Assembly (NCBI GenBank): GCA_900078375.1
Contig: FLQS01000023.1
Span: 1-64,000, forward strand
DNA from: an uncultured Mycobacterium sp.
Lineage (GTDB): Bacteria > Actinomycetota > Actinomycetes > Mycobacteriales > Mycobacteriaceae
Length of the DNA stretch: 64,000 nucleotides
Reading direction: 5' to 3'
Shown: positions 1 through 10,503 of the stretch, piece by piece
Numbering within the stretch: position 1 is the first letter of the stretch
Layout of the letters: each line of letters opens with the position of its first letter
Program-made: the position numbers and the translations under genes
Notes under the pieces: model-generated
What the model was told of the DNA's origin: nothing
The model's database searches: none
The model's input: the letters and a program-made list of their open reading frames with translations, nothing else

Positions 1-751
1 CTAGATCGTGGCCCAGCATCGCGGCAACCAGCGTGACCCGGTCCAGCGACGCCGTCGCATACTCGCCGACCAGATGGCCGTTACGCAGCACCGTCATCCG
101 ATCGGACACCTCGTACACCTGGTCGAGGAAGTGCGATACGAACAGAATTGCGGTGCCACCGTCACGCAGACGGCGCATCACCCGGAACAGTTCGGCGACC
201 TCGCCGACGTCCAGGCTTGACGTCGGCTCGTCGAGGATGAGCACACGGGCCGAGACCGCGGTGGCGCGCGCGATGGCGACAAGTTGCTGAACGGCGATCG
301 GGTGGGCACCCAGGGTGGACCCGGGGTCGACGGTCAGGTCGAGCTCGCCCAACAGTTCTGCCGCGCGACGATTCATCGCGCGGTAGTCGATCCGGCCGCA
401 GCGATGCGGCTCGCGACCCAGCAGGATGTTCTCGGCCACAGTGAGATTGGCGCAGAGATTCACCTCCTGATAGACGGTGCTGATGCCGGCGTCCTGGGCG
501 TGGCGCGGGCCAGTGAACCGTTGCTCGACGCCGTCGACCGTGATACTTCCGGAGTCGATGTCATAGACGCCGGTGAGTGCTTTGATCAGGGTCGACTTTC
601 CGGCGCCGTTCTCTCCCATCAGCGCGTGGATTTCCCCGGGGAGCAGACGGAAGTCGACGCCATCGAGTGCCTTGACGCCCGGGAAGTCGACGGTCACGCC
701 GTGCATACGGACCACGGGAACCTCCGCGGTGCGCGAACACGTCGTGGCCAT
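1..751 (-). CDS. Sugar ABC transporter ATPase, YtfR-like (partial)
   Basis: This is the N-terminal ~250 residues of a double-ATPase sugar importer subunit that would energise uptake at the inner face of the membrane. The reading frame runs open off the left edge. It shows Walker [10 protein letters not shown], a Q-loop region (STVYQEVNL) and Walker [13 protein letters not shown]. The ABC signature is replaced by HPIAVQQLVAIARA, as is usual in the first half of CUT2-type (ribose/xylose/galactofuranose) ATPases. The ATG at 751 follows the binding-protein gene by about 40 bases on the same strand, so the two form one operon. The YtfR assignment rests mainly on its YtfQ-like neighbour. The second ATPase half and the permeases must lie to the left. 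Confidence 0.88.
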   Translation of the reverse strand, partial: MATTCSRTAEVPVVRMHGVTVDFPGVKALDGVDFRLLPGEIHALMGENGAGKSTLIKALTGVYDIDSGSITVDGVEQRFTGPRHAQDAGISTVYQEVNLCANLTVAENILLGREPHRCGRIDYRAMNRRAAELLGELDLTVDPGSTLGAHPIAVQQLVAIARATAVSARVLILDEPTSSLDVGEVAELFRVMRRLRDGGTAILFVSHFLDQVYEVSDRMTVLRNGHLVGEYATASLDRVTLVAAMLGHDL

Positions 752-791
752 CGGGGTTTCCTTCGGTAGTAGTCGAAAATGGTTGGGCGCG

Positions 792-1775
792 TCAGTATTT
801 GCGCTCGGGAAGGGCGGCGACCGCCTGCTGCTGATCGAAGGTCTGATCGGGGGTCACGACCCGGGCCGGCACCGGTTCACCGGCGACCACCTTCTTGGCC
901 AGGTCCATCAACTCGGGGCCGAGCAGTGGGTTGCACTCGACGATGAAGTTCAGCTTCCCGTCGGCCAGCGCCTGCATGCCGTCATGGGTGGCGTCGATGG
1001 CGACGATCTTGATGTCCTGCCCCGGTTTGACGCCGGCGGCTTCGATGGCTTCCACGGCGCCCAGTGCCATGTCGTCGTTCTGCGCGAACACCACGTCGAT
1101 TTTCGGGTTGGCCTTGAGGAACGCCTCCATGACCTGCTTACCGCCGGAGCGGGTGAAGTCGCCGGTCTGTGACGCGACCACCTTGAGATCGGGGTTCGCG
1201 GCGATGGCCGCGGCAAAGCCGGAGCTGCGCTCCAAGGCGGGGTCGGATCCGGTGGTTCCCTCGAGTTGGACGATGTTGACCGGTCCGGGCGCTGCCGCGA
1301 ACTGCTTGACCACCCACTCGCCGGCCCGCTTCCCCTCCTGGACGAAGTCGGCACCGAGGAAGGTCTTGAAGACCTCTTTCTCCTGAGTGTCGACCGCACG
1401 ATCGGTGAGGATCACCGGGATCCCGGCGTTCTTGGCCTCCAGCAGAACCGCGTCCCAACCGGTGCGCACCACCGGGCTGAACGCGATCACGTTGACGCGC
1501 TGCTGCACGAAGGACCGGATCGCGGAGATCTGCTTCTCCTGCTCTCCGTTCGCGTCGGAGAACTTCAGGTTGATGTCGGCTGCCTTGGCCGCACTCTGGA
1601 TGGAGGCGGAGTTGGCCGTGCGCCAGCCGCTCTCGGCGCCCACCTGGGAGAAGCCCATCGTGATCGGGCCTCCGGCGGCGCCGGGGCCGGGGCCGCCGGG
1701 CGCGGGTCCGCTGCCGCAGGCAGCCAGCACACCCGCCGTTGCGATGCCGATGACCGCAGTGAGAACTTTGTTCAC
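792..1775 (-). CDS. Galactofuranose-type sugar-binding lipoprotein, YtfQ-like
   Basis: Periplasmic-binding-protein-like lipoprotein that would capture a sugar outside the membrane for the ABC importer encoded downstream. A short hydrophobic signal ends in a lipobox with Cys20 (VLAACG). The mature part begins MGFSQVGAESGWR and continues with FVQQRVNVIAFSPVV, SGDFTRSGGKQVMEAF and FAQNDDMALGA, which match the remembered E. coli YtfQ sequence closely. The GTG at 1775 was chosen because AAGGAG lies five bases upstream; an ATG at 1802 is in frame but lacks a ribosome site. Length (327 aa) is normal for the family. It is transcribed divergently from chvE, across a region with LacI-type operators. 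Galactofuranose is inferred from homology; another furanose is possible. Confidence 0.85.
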   Translation of the reverse strand: MNKVLTAVIGIATAGVLAACGSGPAPGGPGPGAAGGPITMGFSQVGAESGWRTANSASIQSAAKAADINLKFSDANGEQEKQISAIRSFVQQRVNVIAFSPVVRTGWDAVLLEAKNAGIPVILTDRAVDTQEKEVFKTFLGADFVQEGKRAGEWVVKQFAAAPGPVNIVQLEGTTGSDPALERSSGFAAAIAANPDLKVVASQTGDFTRSGGKQVMEAFLKANPKIDVVFAQNDDMALGAVEAIEAAGVKPGQDIKIVAIDATHDGMQALADGKLNFIVECNPLLGPELMDLAKKVVAGEPVPARVVTPDQTFDQQQAVAALPERKY

Positions 1776-1880
1776 ACCCACTCCTTCGATGGCTCGGGTC
1801 ACCCGGTTATGCCTGGTCGGCGTAGTTGAACGGGCCTATAACGTGGCCCGGGCGATGTGACCGGCGTTACATGCCGCCGA

Positions 1881-1910
1881 ATGTTAACGCTCACATTCGG
1901 ACTCTGTCAA
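1881..1910 (-). promoter_or_regulatory. Putative promoter for the YtfQ/YtfR-like operon
   Basis: Read on the minus strand there is TTGACA (1910-1905), an 18-base spacer and TAACAT (1886-1881). The -10 element lies inside the first LacI-type operator, so a bound repressor would block polymerase. Inferred from sequence only. Confidence 0.45.
1882..1895. promoter_or_regulatory. LacI-type operator 1 (TGTTAACGCTCACA)
   Basis: One-base variant of the motif at operators 2 and 3. It overlaps the presumed -10 of the leftward sugar operon. The imperfect palindrome with a central CG pair is the classic layout of LacI/GalR-family operators (known for the family). The cognate repressor is not in the window. 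Confidence 0.65.
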
Positions 1911-1915
1911 TCGCT

Positions 1916-1929
1916 TGTTAGCGCTCACA
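1916..1929. promoter_or_regulatory. LacI-type operator 2 (TGTTAGCGCTCACA)
   Basis: Its reverse complement TGTGAGCGCTAACA is a typical LacI-family operator with central GCGC. It lies between the two divergent promoters, just upstream of both -35 elements, so it may serve both operons or support looping with operators 1 and 3. Confidence 0.7.
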
Positions 1930-1936
1930 TTGACCC

Positions 1937-1966
1937 TTGACAAAGGCGTGAGCCGCGTCACAAGAT
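1937..1966 (+). promoter_or_regulatory. Putative promoter for the chvE-galK operon
   Basis: TTGACA at 1937-1942, an 18-base spacer and CAAGAT at 1961-1966. The -10 is weak. Operator 3 starts seven bases downstream, over the expected transcription start, which supports a promoter here. Confidence 0.4.
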
Positions 1967-1972
1967 CGAAAA

Positions 1973-1986
1973 TGTTAGCGCTCACA
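1973..1986. promoter_or_regulatory. LacI-type operator 3 (TGTTAGCGCTCACA)
   Basis: Exact copy of operator 2, placed at the expected transcription start of the rightward operon and 57 bases before the chvE start codon. Bound repressor here would block initiation. Confidence 0.7.
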
Positions 1987-2043
1987 TCGCTGGTGGTCCG
2001 AACAGCGGGACCTCGTGCGAAGTAATACCAATCGGAGGACTTC

Positions 2044-3144
2044 ATGCGCATGGGCTTTGTTCGAGTTGCTGCCGCGCTGGCCGTGGTGGCCGCGCTCGCC
2101 AGCGCCGGCTGCGGCCGCTCGACGACATCCGAATCGGTCGGCAGCAGCGGCGATCACACGGGCACGGTGGGCATCGCAATGCCGACCAAGTCGTCCGAGC
2201 GCTGGGTTGCCGACGGCAACAACATGGCTGCACAGTTCAAATCTCTCGGCTACGACACCGATCTGCAGTACGGCGACGACGTGGTGCAGAACCAGGTGTC
2301 GCAGATCGAGAACATGATCACCAAAGGCGTGAAGGTGCTCGTGGTGGCACCCATCGACAGCTCGTCGCTGACCGACATTCTGCAACGCGCGGCCGACGCC
2401 AAGATCCCGGTGGTCAGCTACGACCGGCTGATCCGCGGCTCCCAAAACGTCGACTACTACGCCACCTTCGACAATTTCAAGGTCGGTGTGCTGCAGGCGA
2501 CCTATATCGTCGACAAGCTGGGCGTGGCACAGGGCAAGGGCCCGTTCAACATCGAAGTGTTCGCCGGCTCGCCCGACGACAACAACGCGACCTTCTTCTT
2601 CAACGGCGCAATGAGCGTGCTGAAGCCCTACCTGGATAGCGGCAAGCTGGTCATCAAGAGTGGTCAGACCTCATTCGACCAGGTGGCCACATTGAGATGG
2701 GACGGTGGCCTGGCGCAGTCGCGGATGGACAACCTGCTCAGCAAGGCATACACCAGCGGCCGGGTGGATGCCGTCCTCTCGCCCTACGACGGCATGTCGC
2801 TGGGCATCATCTCGGCGTTGAAGAGCTCTGGCTACGGAACGCCGACCAATCCACTGCCCATCGTCACCGGCCAGGACGCCGAGCTCGCGTCAGTGAAGTC
2901 GATCATTGCCGGCGAGCAGACGCAGACGGTGTTCAAAGACACCCGCGATCTCGCCAAAGCCGCTGTACAGATGGCTGATTCGCTGCTTACCGGTGGCAAG
3001 CCGGAGGTCAACGACACCACGACGTACGACAACGGGGTGAAGGTGGTCCCGGCGTTCCTGCTCCAACCCGTCAGCGTGGACATCACCAACTACCAGAAGG
3101 TGCTGGTCGACTCCGGTTACTACAAGCCCGGGCAGCTCACGTGA
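2044..3144 (+). CDS. chvE: Multiple-sugar-binding lipoprotein ChvE
   Basis: Extracytoplasmic binding lipoprotein for galactose/arabinose/glucose-type monosaccharides, feeding MmsA/MmsB. The signal peptide ends in a lipobox at Cys23 (LASAGC). The mature protein carries [49 protein letters not shown] and [18 protein letters not shown], which follow the remembered Agrobacterium ChvE nearly word for word; the C-terminus [13 protein letters not shown] also agrees. GGAGG stands five bases before the ATG. The stop overlaps the GTG start of mmsA by four bases. With galT and galK at the end of the same operon, galactose is the likely physiological substrate. Confidence 0.93.
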   Translation: MRMGFVRVAAALAVVAALASAGCGRSTTSESVGSSGDHTGTVGIAMPTKSSERWVADGNNMAAQFKSLGYDTDLQYGDDVVQNQVSQIENMITKGVKVLVVAPIDSSSLTDILQRAADAKIPVVSYDRLIRGSQNVDYYATFDNFKVGVLQATYIVDKLGVAQGKGPFNIEVFAGSPDDNNATFFFNGAMSVLKPYLDSGKLVIKSGQTSFDQVATLRWDGGLAQSRMDNLLSKAYTSGRVDAVLSPYDGMSLGIISALKSSGYGTPTNPLPIVTGQDAELASVKSIIAGEQTQTVFKDTRDLAKAAVQMADSLLTGGKPEVNDTTTYDNGVKVVPAFLLQPVSVDITNYQKVLVDSGYYKPGQLT

Positions 3145-4679
3145 CGGGTGAGACGGCACCACTGCTCGAAATGCGAGGTATCACCAAGAGATTCGCCGGC
3201 GTGACTGCCCTCTCGGAGGTGAACCTGGCGGTGTATCAAGGTGAGATCCACGCGATCTGCGGTGAGAACGGCGCCGGGAAGTCGACGCTGATGAAGGTGC
3301 TCACCGGCATCTACCCGCATGGCAGCTACGAAGGTGAGATCGAGTTCGACGGCCGACCGGGCGAGTTCAAAGACATCCGGTCCAGTGAGCGGCGCGGCAT
3401 CGGCATCATCCACCAAGAGCTGGCGCTGGTACCGGTGCTGTCCATCGCGGAGAACATCTTCCTGGGCAACGAGCACGCCTCGGCGGGGGTGATCAGCTGG
3501 CACGAAACCACCAAGCATGCCCAGCAACTGCTCAAGCAGGTCGGCCTGGATGAGAGCCCGCGCACCCGGATCGCCGATATCGGTGTCGGCAAGCAGCAGC
3601 TCGTCGAGATCGCCAAGGCACTGTCGAAGAAGGTGAAGCTGCTCATCCTCGACGAGCCGACCGCCGCGCTGAACGACGAGGACAGCCGGCATCTCCTCGA
3701 CCTGATCGTCGAACTGCGCGGGCACGGGCTGACCTGCATCATCATCTCGCACAAGCTGAACGAAGTGATGCGGGTCGCCGATACCGTCACCATCCTGCGC
3801 GACGGCCGGACCATCGAAACCCGCGCCGTCGATCACGACCTCACCGAAGAGCACGTCATCCGCGGCATGGTCGGACGAGACATGACCGACCGCTTCCCCG
3901 AACGAACCGCGCACCAAATCGGTGAGGTCGCCTTCGCCATCGAGGACTGGACGGTCTTCCACCCGCTCGACCAGCAACGCAAAGTCGTCGACGGCGTCTC
4001 CATCAACGTGCGCCGTGGCGAGGTCGTCGGCTTGGCCGGGCTGATGGGTGCGGGCCGAACCGAACTGGCGATGAGCGTGTTCGGACGCAGTTACGGCAAG
4101 AAGGCCGGCGGAACGGTCCGCAAGGACGGCAAGCAGATTCGGGTCCGAACGGTGCCCGAGGCCATCAGTCACCGCATCGCCTACGCCACCGAGGATCGTA
4201 AACACTACGGGCTCAATCTGATGGACGACATCGCCCGCAGCGTGACCCTGGCTTCGCTACCCAAGGTGAGTCGGGCATCGGTCATCAACGAGCACGAGGA
4301 GACCGCGGTCGCCGAGCGCTTCCGCAAGGACATGCACATCAAGGCATCATCGGTGCGGGCGACCACCGGCAATTTGTCCGGCGGCAATCAGCAGAAGGTC
4401 GTCCTGAGTAAGTGGATCTTCTCCGACCCGGATGTGCTGATCCTCGACGAACCCACCCGTGGCATCGATGTCGGAGCCAAGTACGAGATCTACCTGATCA
4501 TCAATGACCTTGCCGCCCAAGGCAAGGCGGTGATTGTCATCTCCTCAGAACTGCCGGAGCTGATCGGTCTGTGCGACCGGATCTACACCCTCAACGAGGG
4601 CCGGGTCACCGGTGAAGTCGCCCGTGAGGACGCCAACCAGGAGACGCTGATGCGCTACATGATGAAGGGACGCGGCTAG
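3141..4679 (+). CDS. mmsA: Multiple monosaccharide ABC transporter ATPase MmsA
   Basis: Cytoplasmic double-ATPase subunit (512 aa) of the ChvE-type importer. First cassette: Walker [10 protein letters not shown] at residues 41-49 and Walker [12 protein letters not shown]. Second cassette: a degenerate Walker A ([11 protein letters not shown]), which is usual in this family, then signature [14 protein letters not shown] and Walker [15 protein letters not shown]. The GTG start overlaps the chvE stop (GTGA), and mmsB begins immediately after the stop, so all three subunits are co-translated. It lacks nothing expected of a functional CUT2 ATPase. Confidence 0.93.
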   Translation: MTGETAPLLEMRGITKRFAGVTALSEVNLAVYQGEIHAICGENGAGKSTLMKVLTGIYPHGSYEGEIEFDGRPGEFKDIRSSERRGIGIIHQELALVPVLSIAENIFLGNEHASAGVISWHETTKHAQQLLKQVGLDESPRTRIADIGVGKQQLVEIAKALSKKVKLLILDEPTAALNDEDSRHLLDLIVELRGHGLTCIIISHKLNEVMRVADTVTILRDGRTIETRAVDHDLTEEHVIRGMVGRDMTDRFPERTAHQIGEVAFAIEDWTVFHPLDQQRKVVDGVSINVRRGEVVGLAGLMGAGRTELAMSVFGRSYGKKAGGTVRKDGKQIRVRTVPEAISHRIAYATEDRKHYGLNLMDDIARSVTLASLPKVSRASVINEHEETAVAERFRKDMHIKASSVRATTGNLSGGNQQKVVLSKWIFSDPDVLILDEPTRGIDVGAKYEIYLIINDLAAQGKAVIVISSELPELIGLCDRIYTLNEGRVTGEVAREDANQETLMRYMMKGRG

Positions 4680-5918
4680 ATGACCACCACCGGAACGGTG
4701 AGCGCCGCATCGAGTACGCCCCCGGTGTCGTCACCACCATCTGGCCCGAGCGGCGGGCGGCTGATGGCGGCGCTACAAGGTAATTTCCGGCAGTACGGCA
4801 TGGTCGCCGCACTGGCTGTGATCGTGATCCTGTTCCAGGTGTGGACGTCCGGGATCCTGCTGAAGCCGCTGAACGTCACCAACATCGTGCAGCAGAACGG
4901 CTACATCCTGATCCTGGCGATCGGGATGGTGATCGTGATCATCTCCGGTCACATCGACCTGTCGGTCGGGTCCATCGCCGGATTCATCGGAGCGATGTCC
5001 GCGGTGCTGATGATCCGCCATGCCATGCCGTGGCCGGTCGCGGTGGTGGTGTGCCTTCTGCTCGGCGCGTTGATCGGTGCGTGGCAAGGCTTCTGGATCG
5101 CCTATGTCGGCATTCCGTCGTTCATCGTGACGCTGGCCGGAATGCTGGTGTTCCGCGGCGCGACGCAGTACCTGCTGGAGGGGCAGTCCATCGCACCGTT
5201 CCCCCGCAGCTTCCAACAGGTCAGCAGCGGATTCCTGCCCGAGATCGGCGGTAAGGGCCTGTATCACTGGCCCACCGTGATCCTTGGCATTCTGGTCATG
5301 ATCGCCGCGGTCTGGCAGCAGGTGCGCCAGCGAAGGACTCAGTCTCGCTACGGGTTCGACGTCTCCCCATTCGGTTGGTTCGTGTTCAAATGTGTCGCCA
5401 TCGTCGCGGCGCTGGCAGCCTTCACCTTGCTGTTGGCCAGCTATCGTGGGGTGCCCGTGGTGGGCATCATCCTCGCGGTCGCATTCGTCATCTACGCGTT
5501 CGTCATGCGCAGCACCGTCTTCGGACGACAGGTCTACGCGGTCGGCGGCAACGTCGCGGCGGCAAGGCTTTCCGGTGTCAAGACCAAAAGAGTCACCTTC
5601 CTGGTGTTCGTCAACATGGGCATGCTGTCGGCGCTGGCCGGCCTGCTCTTTGCCGCCCGCCTCAATTCGGCCACGCCGCAGGCGGGCATCGGGATGGAAT
5701 TGGAGGCCATCGCCGCGGCGTTCATCGGTGGAGCTTCGGCCAGCGGCGGCGTCGGAACGGTGTTCGGCGCGATCATCGGTGGTTTCGTGCTCGGCGTTCT
5801 GAACAACGGCATGTCGCTGGTCGGGATCGGCAGCGACGTCCAGCAGGTCATCAAGGGCCTGGTGCTGCTGGCAGCGGTCGGCTTCGACATCTACAACAAG
5901 AAGAAGGGCGGGTCGTGA
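4680..5918 (+). CDS. mmsB: Multiple monosaccharide ABC transporter permease MmsB
   Basis: Polytopic permease (412 aa) of the BPD_transp_2 family forming the channel of the ChvE/MmsA importer. It has a ~40-residue cytoplasmic N-terminus, then many hydrophobic segments. The signature AIGMVIVIISGHIDLSVGS lies near residue 80, and AIAAAFIGGASASGGVGTV and GAIIGGFVLGVLNNGMSL near the C-terminus are typical of RbsC/XylH-like permeases. A long internal loop (about residues 205-235, KR-rich) is a known feature of MmsB-type permeases. The ATG directly abuts the mmsA stop. Confidence 0.92.
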   Translation: MTTTGTVSAASSTPPVSSPPSGPSGGRLMAALQGNFRQYGMVAALAVIVILFQVWTSGILLKPLNVTNIVQQNGYILILAIGMVIVIISGHIDLSVGSIAGFIGAMSAVLMIRHAMPWPVAVVVCLLLGALIGAWQGFWIAYVGIPSFIVTLAGMLVFRGATQYLLEGQSIAPFPRSFQQVSSGFLPEIGGKGLYHWPTVILGILVMIAAVWQQVRQRRTQSRYGFDVSPFGWFVFKCVAIVAALAAFTLLLASYRGVPVVGIILAVAFVIYAFVMRSTVFGRQVYAVGGNVAAARLSGVKTKRVTFLVFVNMGMLSALAGLLFAARLNSATPQAGIGMELEAIAAAFIGGASASGGVGTVFGAIIGGFVLGVLNNGMSLVGIGSDVQQVIKGLVLLAAVGFDIYNKKKGGS

Positions 5919-5919
5919 C

Positions 5920-6186
5920 GTGCTGCACAGTGGACCGGCTGACCGATTCGAACACGACATCGTCTCCTTCATGCGCAGCTGGGAGCCGTACGGCGGGCCG
6001 CCCGCCGACGAGGTACTGCCGGAGTTCGGAATGACCCGAGACCAACTCGTCCAGCGCTATCGGCGGATCCTCGCCGACGCGGCGGTGCGGCGTGAACGCG
6101 AGCGCCGCCAACCCTGGTTGAGGCTGGACCGGACGGCACTACGCGAGGGCGGACGACAGTCACCGCGTGCCGCTTCGGCGCGGTGA
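5920..6186 (+). CDS. Small hypothetical protein in the galactose operon
   Basis: An 88-residue acidic-then-basic protein with no signal or membrane segment. The middle (EFGMTRDQLVQRYRRILA) resembles a helix-turn-helix-like stretch seen in small mycobacterial DUF3263-type proteins, but I do not firmly recognise the family. The GTG start is two bases after the mmsB stop, and the stop overlaps the galT start (GTGA), so it is made together with transporter and Leloir enzymes. Its conserved-looking placement argues that it is real. A regulatory or scaffolding role is only a guess. Confidence 0.7.
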   Translation: MLHSGPADRFEHDIVSFMRSWEPYGGPPADEVLPEFGMTRDQLVQRYRRILADAAVRRERERRQPWLRLDRTALREGGRQSPRAASAR

Positions 6187-7270
6187 CGACCACGCCGACG
6201 CTCCACCGGCTGGCCGACGGACGCGATGCGTTGTTCTTCGCATTGCCCGGTCACAGTTGCACACCCGTGCCCGATCGGCGGCCGTTGCCCGACCGCGCCG
6301 GCACGCAGTCACACTTGCGCTTCGACCAGTCCACCGGTGAATGGGTGATCATCGCCGCGCTGCGTCAGGATCGGACATACCAGCCGCCGCCCGATCAGTG
6401 CCCACTGTGCCCAGGGCCGTCCGGACTGACCAGTGAGGTGCCCGCACCCGATTACGACGTCGTCGTTTTCGAGAATCGTTTCGCGAGCCTGTCCGGGGCA
6501 GACGACTCTCCGTTCCGCCTGCCGATCCCGGTCGGCGAGCTGTTCGCCTCCGCACCGAGTCACGGTCGCTGCGAGGTCGTGTGCTTCTCCAGCAAGCACA
6601 CCGGGTCGTTCGGCGAGCTCACAGCGGGCCATGCCCTGCTTGTCGTTGAGGCCTGGCGGCACCGGACCGCCGACCTGATGGCACGGCCGGGAATCGAGCA
6701 GGTGTTCTGCTTCGAGAACCGTGGGGAGGAGGTCGGGGTGACCCTGACCCATCCGCACGGTCAGATCTACGGCTACCCCTATCTCACGCCCCGCACCGAA
6801 CGGATGCTCCAGCAAGCGCGAAGACACCGAAATCAGCACGGCACCAACCTGTTCGCCGCATTGTTGGCAGACGAGGTGGCCGCAGGCGACCGGATCATCG
6901 CGCGCACCGAGCTGTTCACCGCATTCGTTCCCTTCGCGGCGCGCTGGCCGGTGGAAGTTCACATCTACCCGAACAGGTTCGTGCGCAATCTACTCGAACT
7001 CGACCACGCGGAACTCGACGCATTTGCACGCATGTATTCGGTGATCCTGCAGCGGCTGGACCGCCTCTATGCCGCCCCGCTGCCGTACATGTCGGCACTG
7101 CATCAATACGCCGACACCGCCGAACAGCGCGAAGGCTACTTTCATGTCGAGGTGATCTCGGCTCGGCGCAGCGCATCCAAGCTGAAGTATCTGGCCAGTT
7201 CAGAGTCCGCGATGGACGCCTTCATCAACGACGTCACGCCCGAGGACATCGCCCGGTTGCTGAGAGCGGT

Positions 7271-7274
<4 letters not shown>
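6183..7274 (+). CDS. galT: Galactose-1-phosphate uridylyltransferase
   Basis: Leloir-pathway enzyme exchanging UMP between UDP-glucose and galactose-1-phosphate in the cytoplasm. The HIT-like catalytic motif H190-P-H192-G-Q is intact ([12 protein letters not shown]), and the second His of this motif is the uridylylated nucleophile in the family. A C-x-x-C (CPLC) near residue 70 fits the structural metal site. [10 protein letters not shown] and the C-terminal [11 protein letters not shown] stretch also fit. At 363 aa the length is normal. Its GTG overlaps the upstream stop and its own stop overlaps galK, so dosage is coupled to galactose uptake. Confidence 0.95.
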
Positions 7275-8380
<1,106 letters not shown>

Positions 8381-8512
8381 GCGCTCTTCGCAATCGATAG
8401 GGCTATCCGAACACCGTGGCCACATGCGTGTTCTACCCTGCGATACCAGTGAGTCGCTGCGCGGTCGACCGGCCACGGCAGAAGCCATCCACCCTCGCCG
8501 GAAGTGAAGACC

Positions 8513-9424
8513 ATGAGCCGGATCCGTGTGCTCGCCGTCGTCGTCCTGGTCACGTGCGCCCTGTTCGGCTGTAGCGAATCGACGGCGACTCCTCCCACAC
8601 CGGTCGATTCCGTGGCGGCCGAGGCCACGGCGGCCGACGCAGCGCCCGCGGGCGCGCAACCCCGGCTGGCATCGGATCCGGCGCAGCTGGCCGACGACCT
8701 GGTCGCCGACGAGCTGGCCATCCGCGACCCGTCGACACCCGAGCCCGCGCTGGTGGCCGCCGCCCACCGCCAGCAGATCGCCTACCGCGCCATCGGGCGT
8801 CACCCCGAATGGGACGACATCATCCGCCCGAAGGTCCCGGCCGCACTGGTCGAGGCCTTCGACCGCAACGTCGACGCACGGCGCCAGCTGGCCTCGATGG
8901 CCCACGTGCGGGACACGCTGCCGGCCTGGCGCATCGTGGCGCCGGCCCCGGCTGACGAGCTGCTCGGCTACTACCACGAAGCCGAGGCGGCCAGCGGTGT
9001 CGGCTGGAACTACCTGGCCGCGGTCAACCTGATCGAAACCCGGCTCGGCAGCATCGTCGGCCTGAGTACCGCCGGCGCGGATGGCCCGATGCAATTCCTG
9101 CCGTCGACGTTCGACGGGTACGGCGACGGTGGCGATATCCGCTCACCCCACGACAGCATCATGGCGGCCGGCCGCTATCTGGCCGCCAACGGGTTCACCA
9201 CCGACCCCGATCACGCGATCTACCGCTACAATCACGCCGACGCCTACGTGGCGGCCGTCAAGGACTACGCGGCCGTGCTGGCCGCCGATCCCGCGTCGTT
9301 CGCCGGGTTCTACCGCTGGGACGTGTACTGCGTGACCGTCGACGGTGACGTCGTCCTGCCGATCGGCTATGTGGCCGACGCGCCTATCCCCGTCGGCGAG
9401 TATCTGGCAGCTCACCCGCAGTAG
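8513..9424 (+). CDS. Secreted lytic transglycosylase-like lipoprotein
   Basis: Probable peptidoglycan-cleaving SLT-type enzyme anchored outside the membrane. An N-terminal signal ends in a lipobox (ALFGCS), followed by a Pro/Thr/Ala-rich linker and a charged helical region. The SLT core is visible: YYHEAEAASGVGWNYLAAVN, then LIETRLGSIVGLS, where the Glu is the expected catalytic residue, then GPMQFLPSTFDGYG and a final RYNHADAYVAAV. Start 8513 (ATG) is preferred for its better spacing behind GGAAG; a GTG at 8504 is also in frame. It follows galK by 130 bases and is probably separately expressed. Confidence 0.85.
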   Translation: MSRIRVLAVVVLVTCALFGCSESTATPPTPVDSVAAEATAADAAPAGAQPRLASDPAQLADDLVADELAIRDPSTPEPALVAAAHRQQIAYRAIGRHPEWDDIIRPKVPAALVEAFDRNVDARRQLASMAHVRDTLPAWRIVAPAPADELLGYYHEAEAASGVGWNYLAAVNLIETRLGSIVGLSTAGADGPMQFLPSTFDGYGDGGDIRSPHDSIMAAGRYLAANGFTTDPDHAIYRYNHADAYVAAVKDYAAVLAADPASFAGFYRWDVYCVTVDGDVVLPIGYVADAPIPVGEYLAAHPQ

Positions 9425-9477
9425 CCCTGCGCGGCGTCCCTGAGAGCGTTCCCAGAAACCGCGCGTAGACCCGGGTC

Positions 9478-10437
9478 ATGAAAACGATCGGCTTAGAGGA
9501 ACACTTCGTCACGACGGATCTGCTGAAACAGTTGCCGCAGCAGGCGGCAATGCCTCGGGAGCTGCAGCGCCGCCTCATCGATCTCGACGATCACCGCCGC
9601 ACCGCGATGGACGCAACCGGTCTCGATGTACAGGTGTTGTCGCTGTCGACGCCGGGCGTGCAGGATCTGCCGCCCGCCGCCGCTTCGCTTCTGCAGGGCA
9701 TCACCAACGACCTGATCGCCAACGTGGTGCGGGAGGACCCCGACCGGTTCCAGGGCTTCGCCGCACTGGCGACCCCGGCCCCGACGCGCGCGGCCCGCGA
9801 GCTGGAACGCGCGATCACCGAGCTTGGGCTCAACGGGGCGATGGTGTTTCCGCGTACCGGCGACCACAGCCTGGACGAGTCGCGCTTCTGGCCGATCTTC
9901 GAAGCCGCCTCGGCGCTGAATGCGCCGCTGTACCTGCACCCACAGGAGCCTGTGCCGAGTGTCCGCGCGGCCTACTACAGCGGATTCGTCGACACCGTCG
10001 ATGACGCCTTCGCCCGGTTCGGCGTCGGCTGGCATTTCGACACCGGGGTGCAAGTGCTGCGGCTGATCTTGGCCGGCGTCTTCGACCGCTTCCCCAATCT
10101 GCAAGTGATCCTTGGACATTGGGGCGAGATGGTGCTGTTCTATCTGGACCGGATCGACAACCTCTCGGCGGTCGCGAGGCTCAGCCGGCCGATTTCGGAC
10201 TACTTCCGGACCAACGTGTACGTCACGCCTGGCGGCGTGTTCAGTCAGCGCTACCTGCGCTGGGCCACCGACGTCATCGGCGCCGAACGGATCATGTTCG
10301 CCACCGACTATCCCTATCAATTCGCTGCCGACTCCGGTGCTCGCCGGTTCCTCGCGGAAGCCGACCTCAGCGACGACGACCGGGCCCGTATCGCGTCGGG
10401 TAACTGGGATCGGCTGTGCGCTGGGATTCACCGCTGA
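9478..10437 (+). CDS. Amidohydrolase of the ACMSD / resorcylate decarboxylase type
   Basis: Metal-dependent TIM-barrel enzyme (319 aa), probably a decarboxylase or hydrolase of an aromatic acid. Expected metal ligands are all present: E-x-H at the N-terminus (GLEEHF), LYLHPQEP in the middle, LGHWGEMVLFYLDR and the terminal MFATDYPY Asp. This E-x-H pattern is typical of gamma-resorcylate (2,6-dihydroxybenzoate) decarboxylases rather than H-x-H amidohydrolases. The gene stands alone between a transglycosylase and a helicase, so its substrate cannot be read from context. Confidence 0.85.
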   Translation: MKTIGLEEHFVTTDLLKQLPQQAAMPRELQRRLIDLDDHRRTAMDATGLDVQVLSLSTPGVQDLPPAAASLLQGITNDLIANVVREDPDRFQGFAALATPAPTRAARELERAITELGLNGAMVFPRTGDHSLDESRFWPIFEAASALNAPLYLHPQEPVPSVRAAYYSGFVDTVDDAFARFGVGWHFDTGVQVLRLILAGVFDRFPNLQVILGHWGEMVLFYLDRIDNLSAVARLSRPISDYFRTNVYVTPGGVFSQRYLRWATDVIGAERIMFATDYPYQFAADSGARRFLAEADLSDDDRARIASGNWDRLCAGIHR

Positions 10438-10503
10438 CACGCCGGTAACCTGACGGGCATACCTACGCCCACGAATCCGAGCGATCTGTCGGCCCTGCGC
10501 GCA

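Noticed and set aside
3120..4205. Long minus-strand open frame (361 codons) opposite mmsA
   Set aside because: It mirrors a clear ABC ATPase gene; its translation is Asp/His/Gln-rich and matches no family, as expected for the shadow of high-GC coding DNA.
4773..5972. 399-codon minus-strand frame opposite mmsB
   Set aside because: Shadow of the permease; low-complexity Asp/His/Arg translation.
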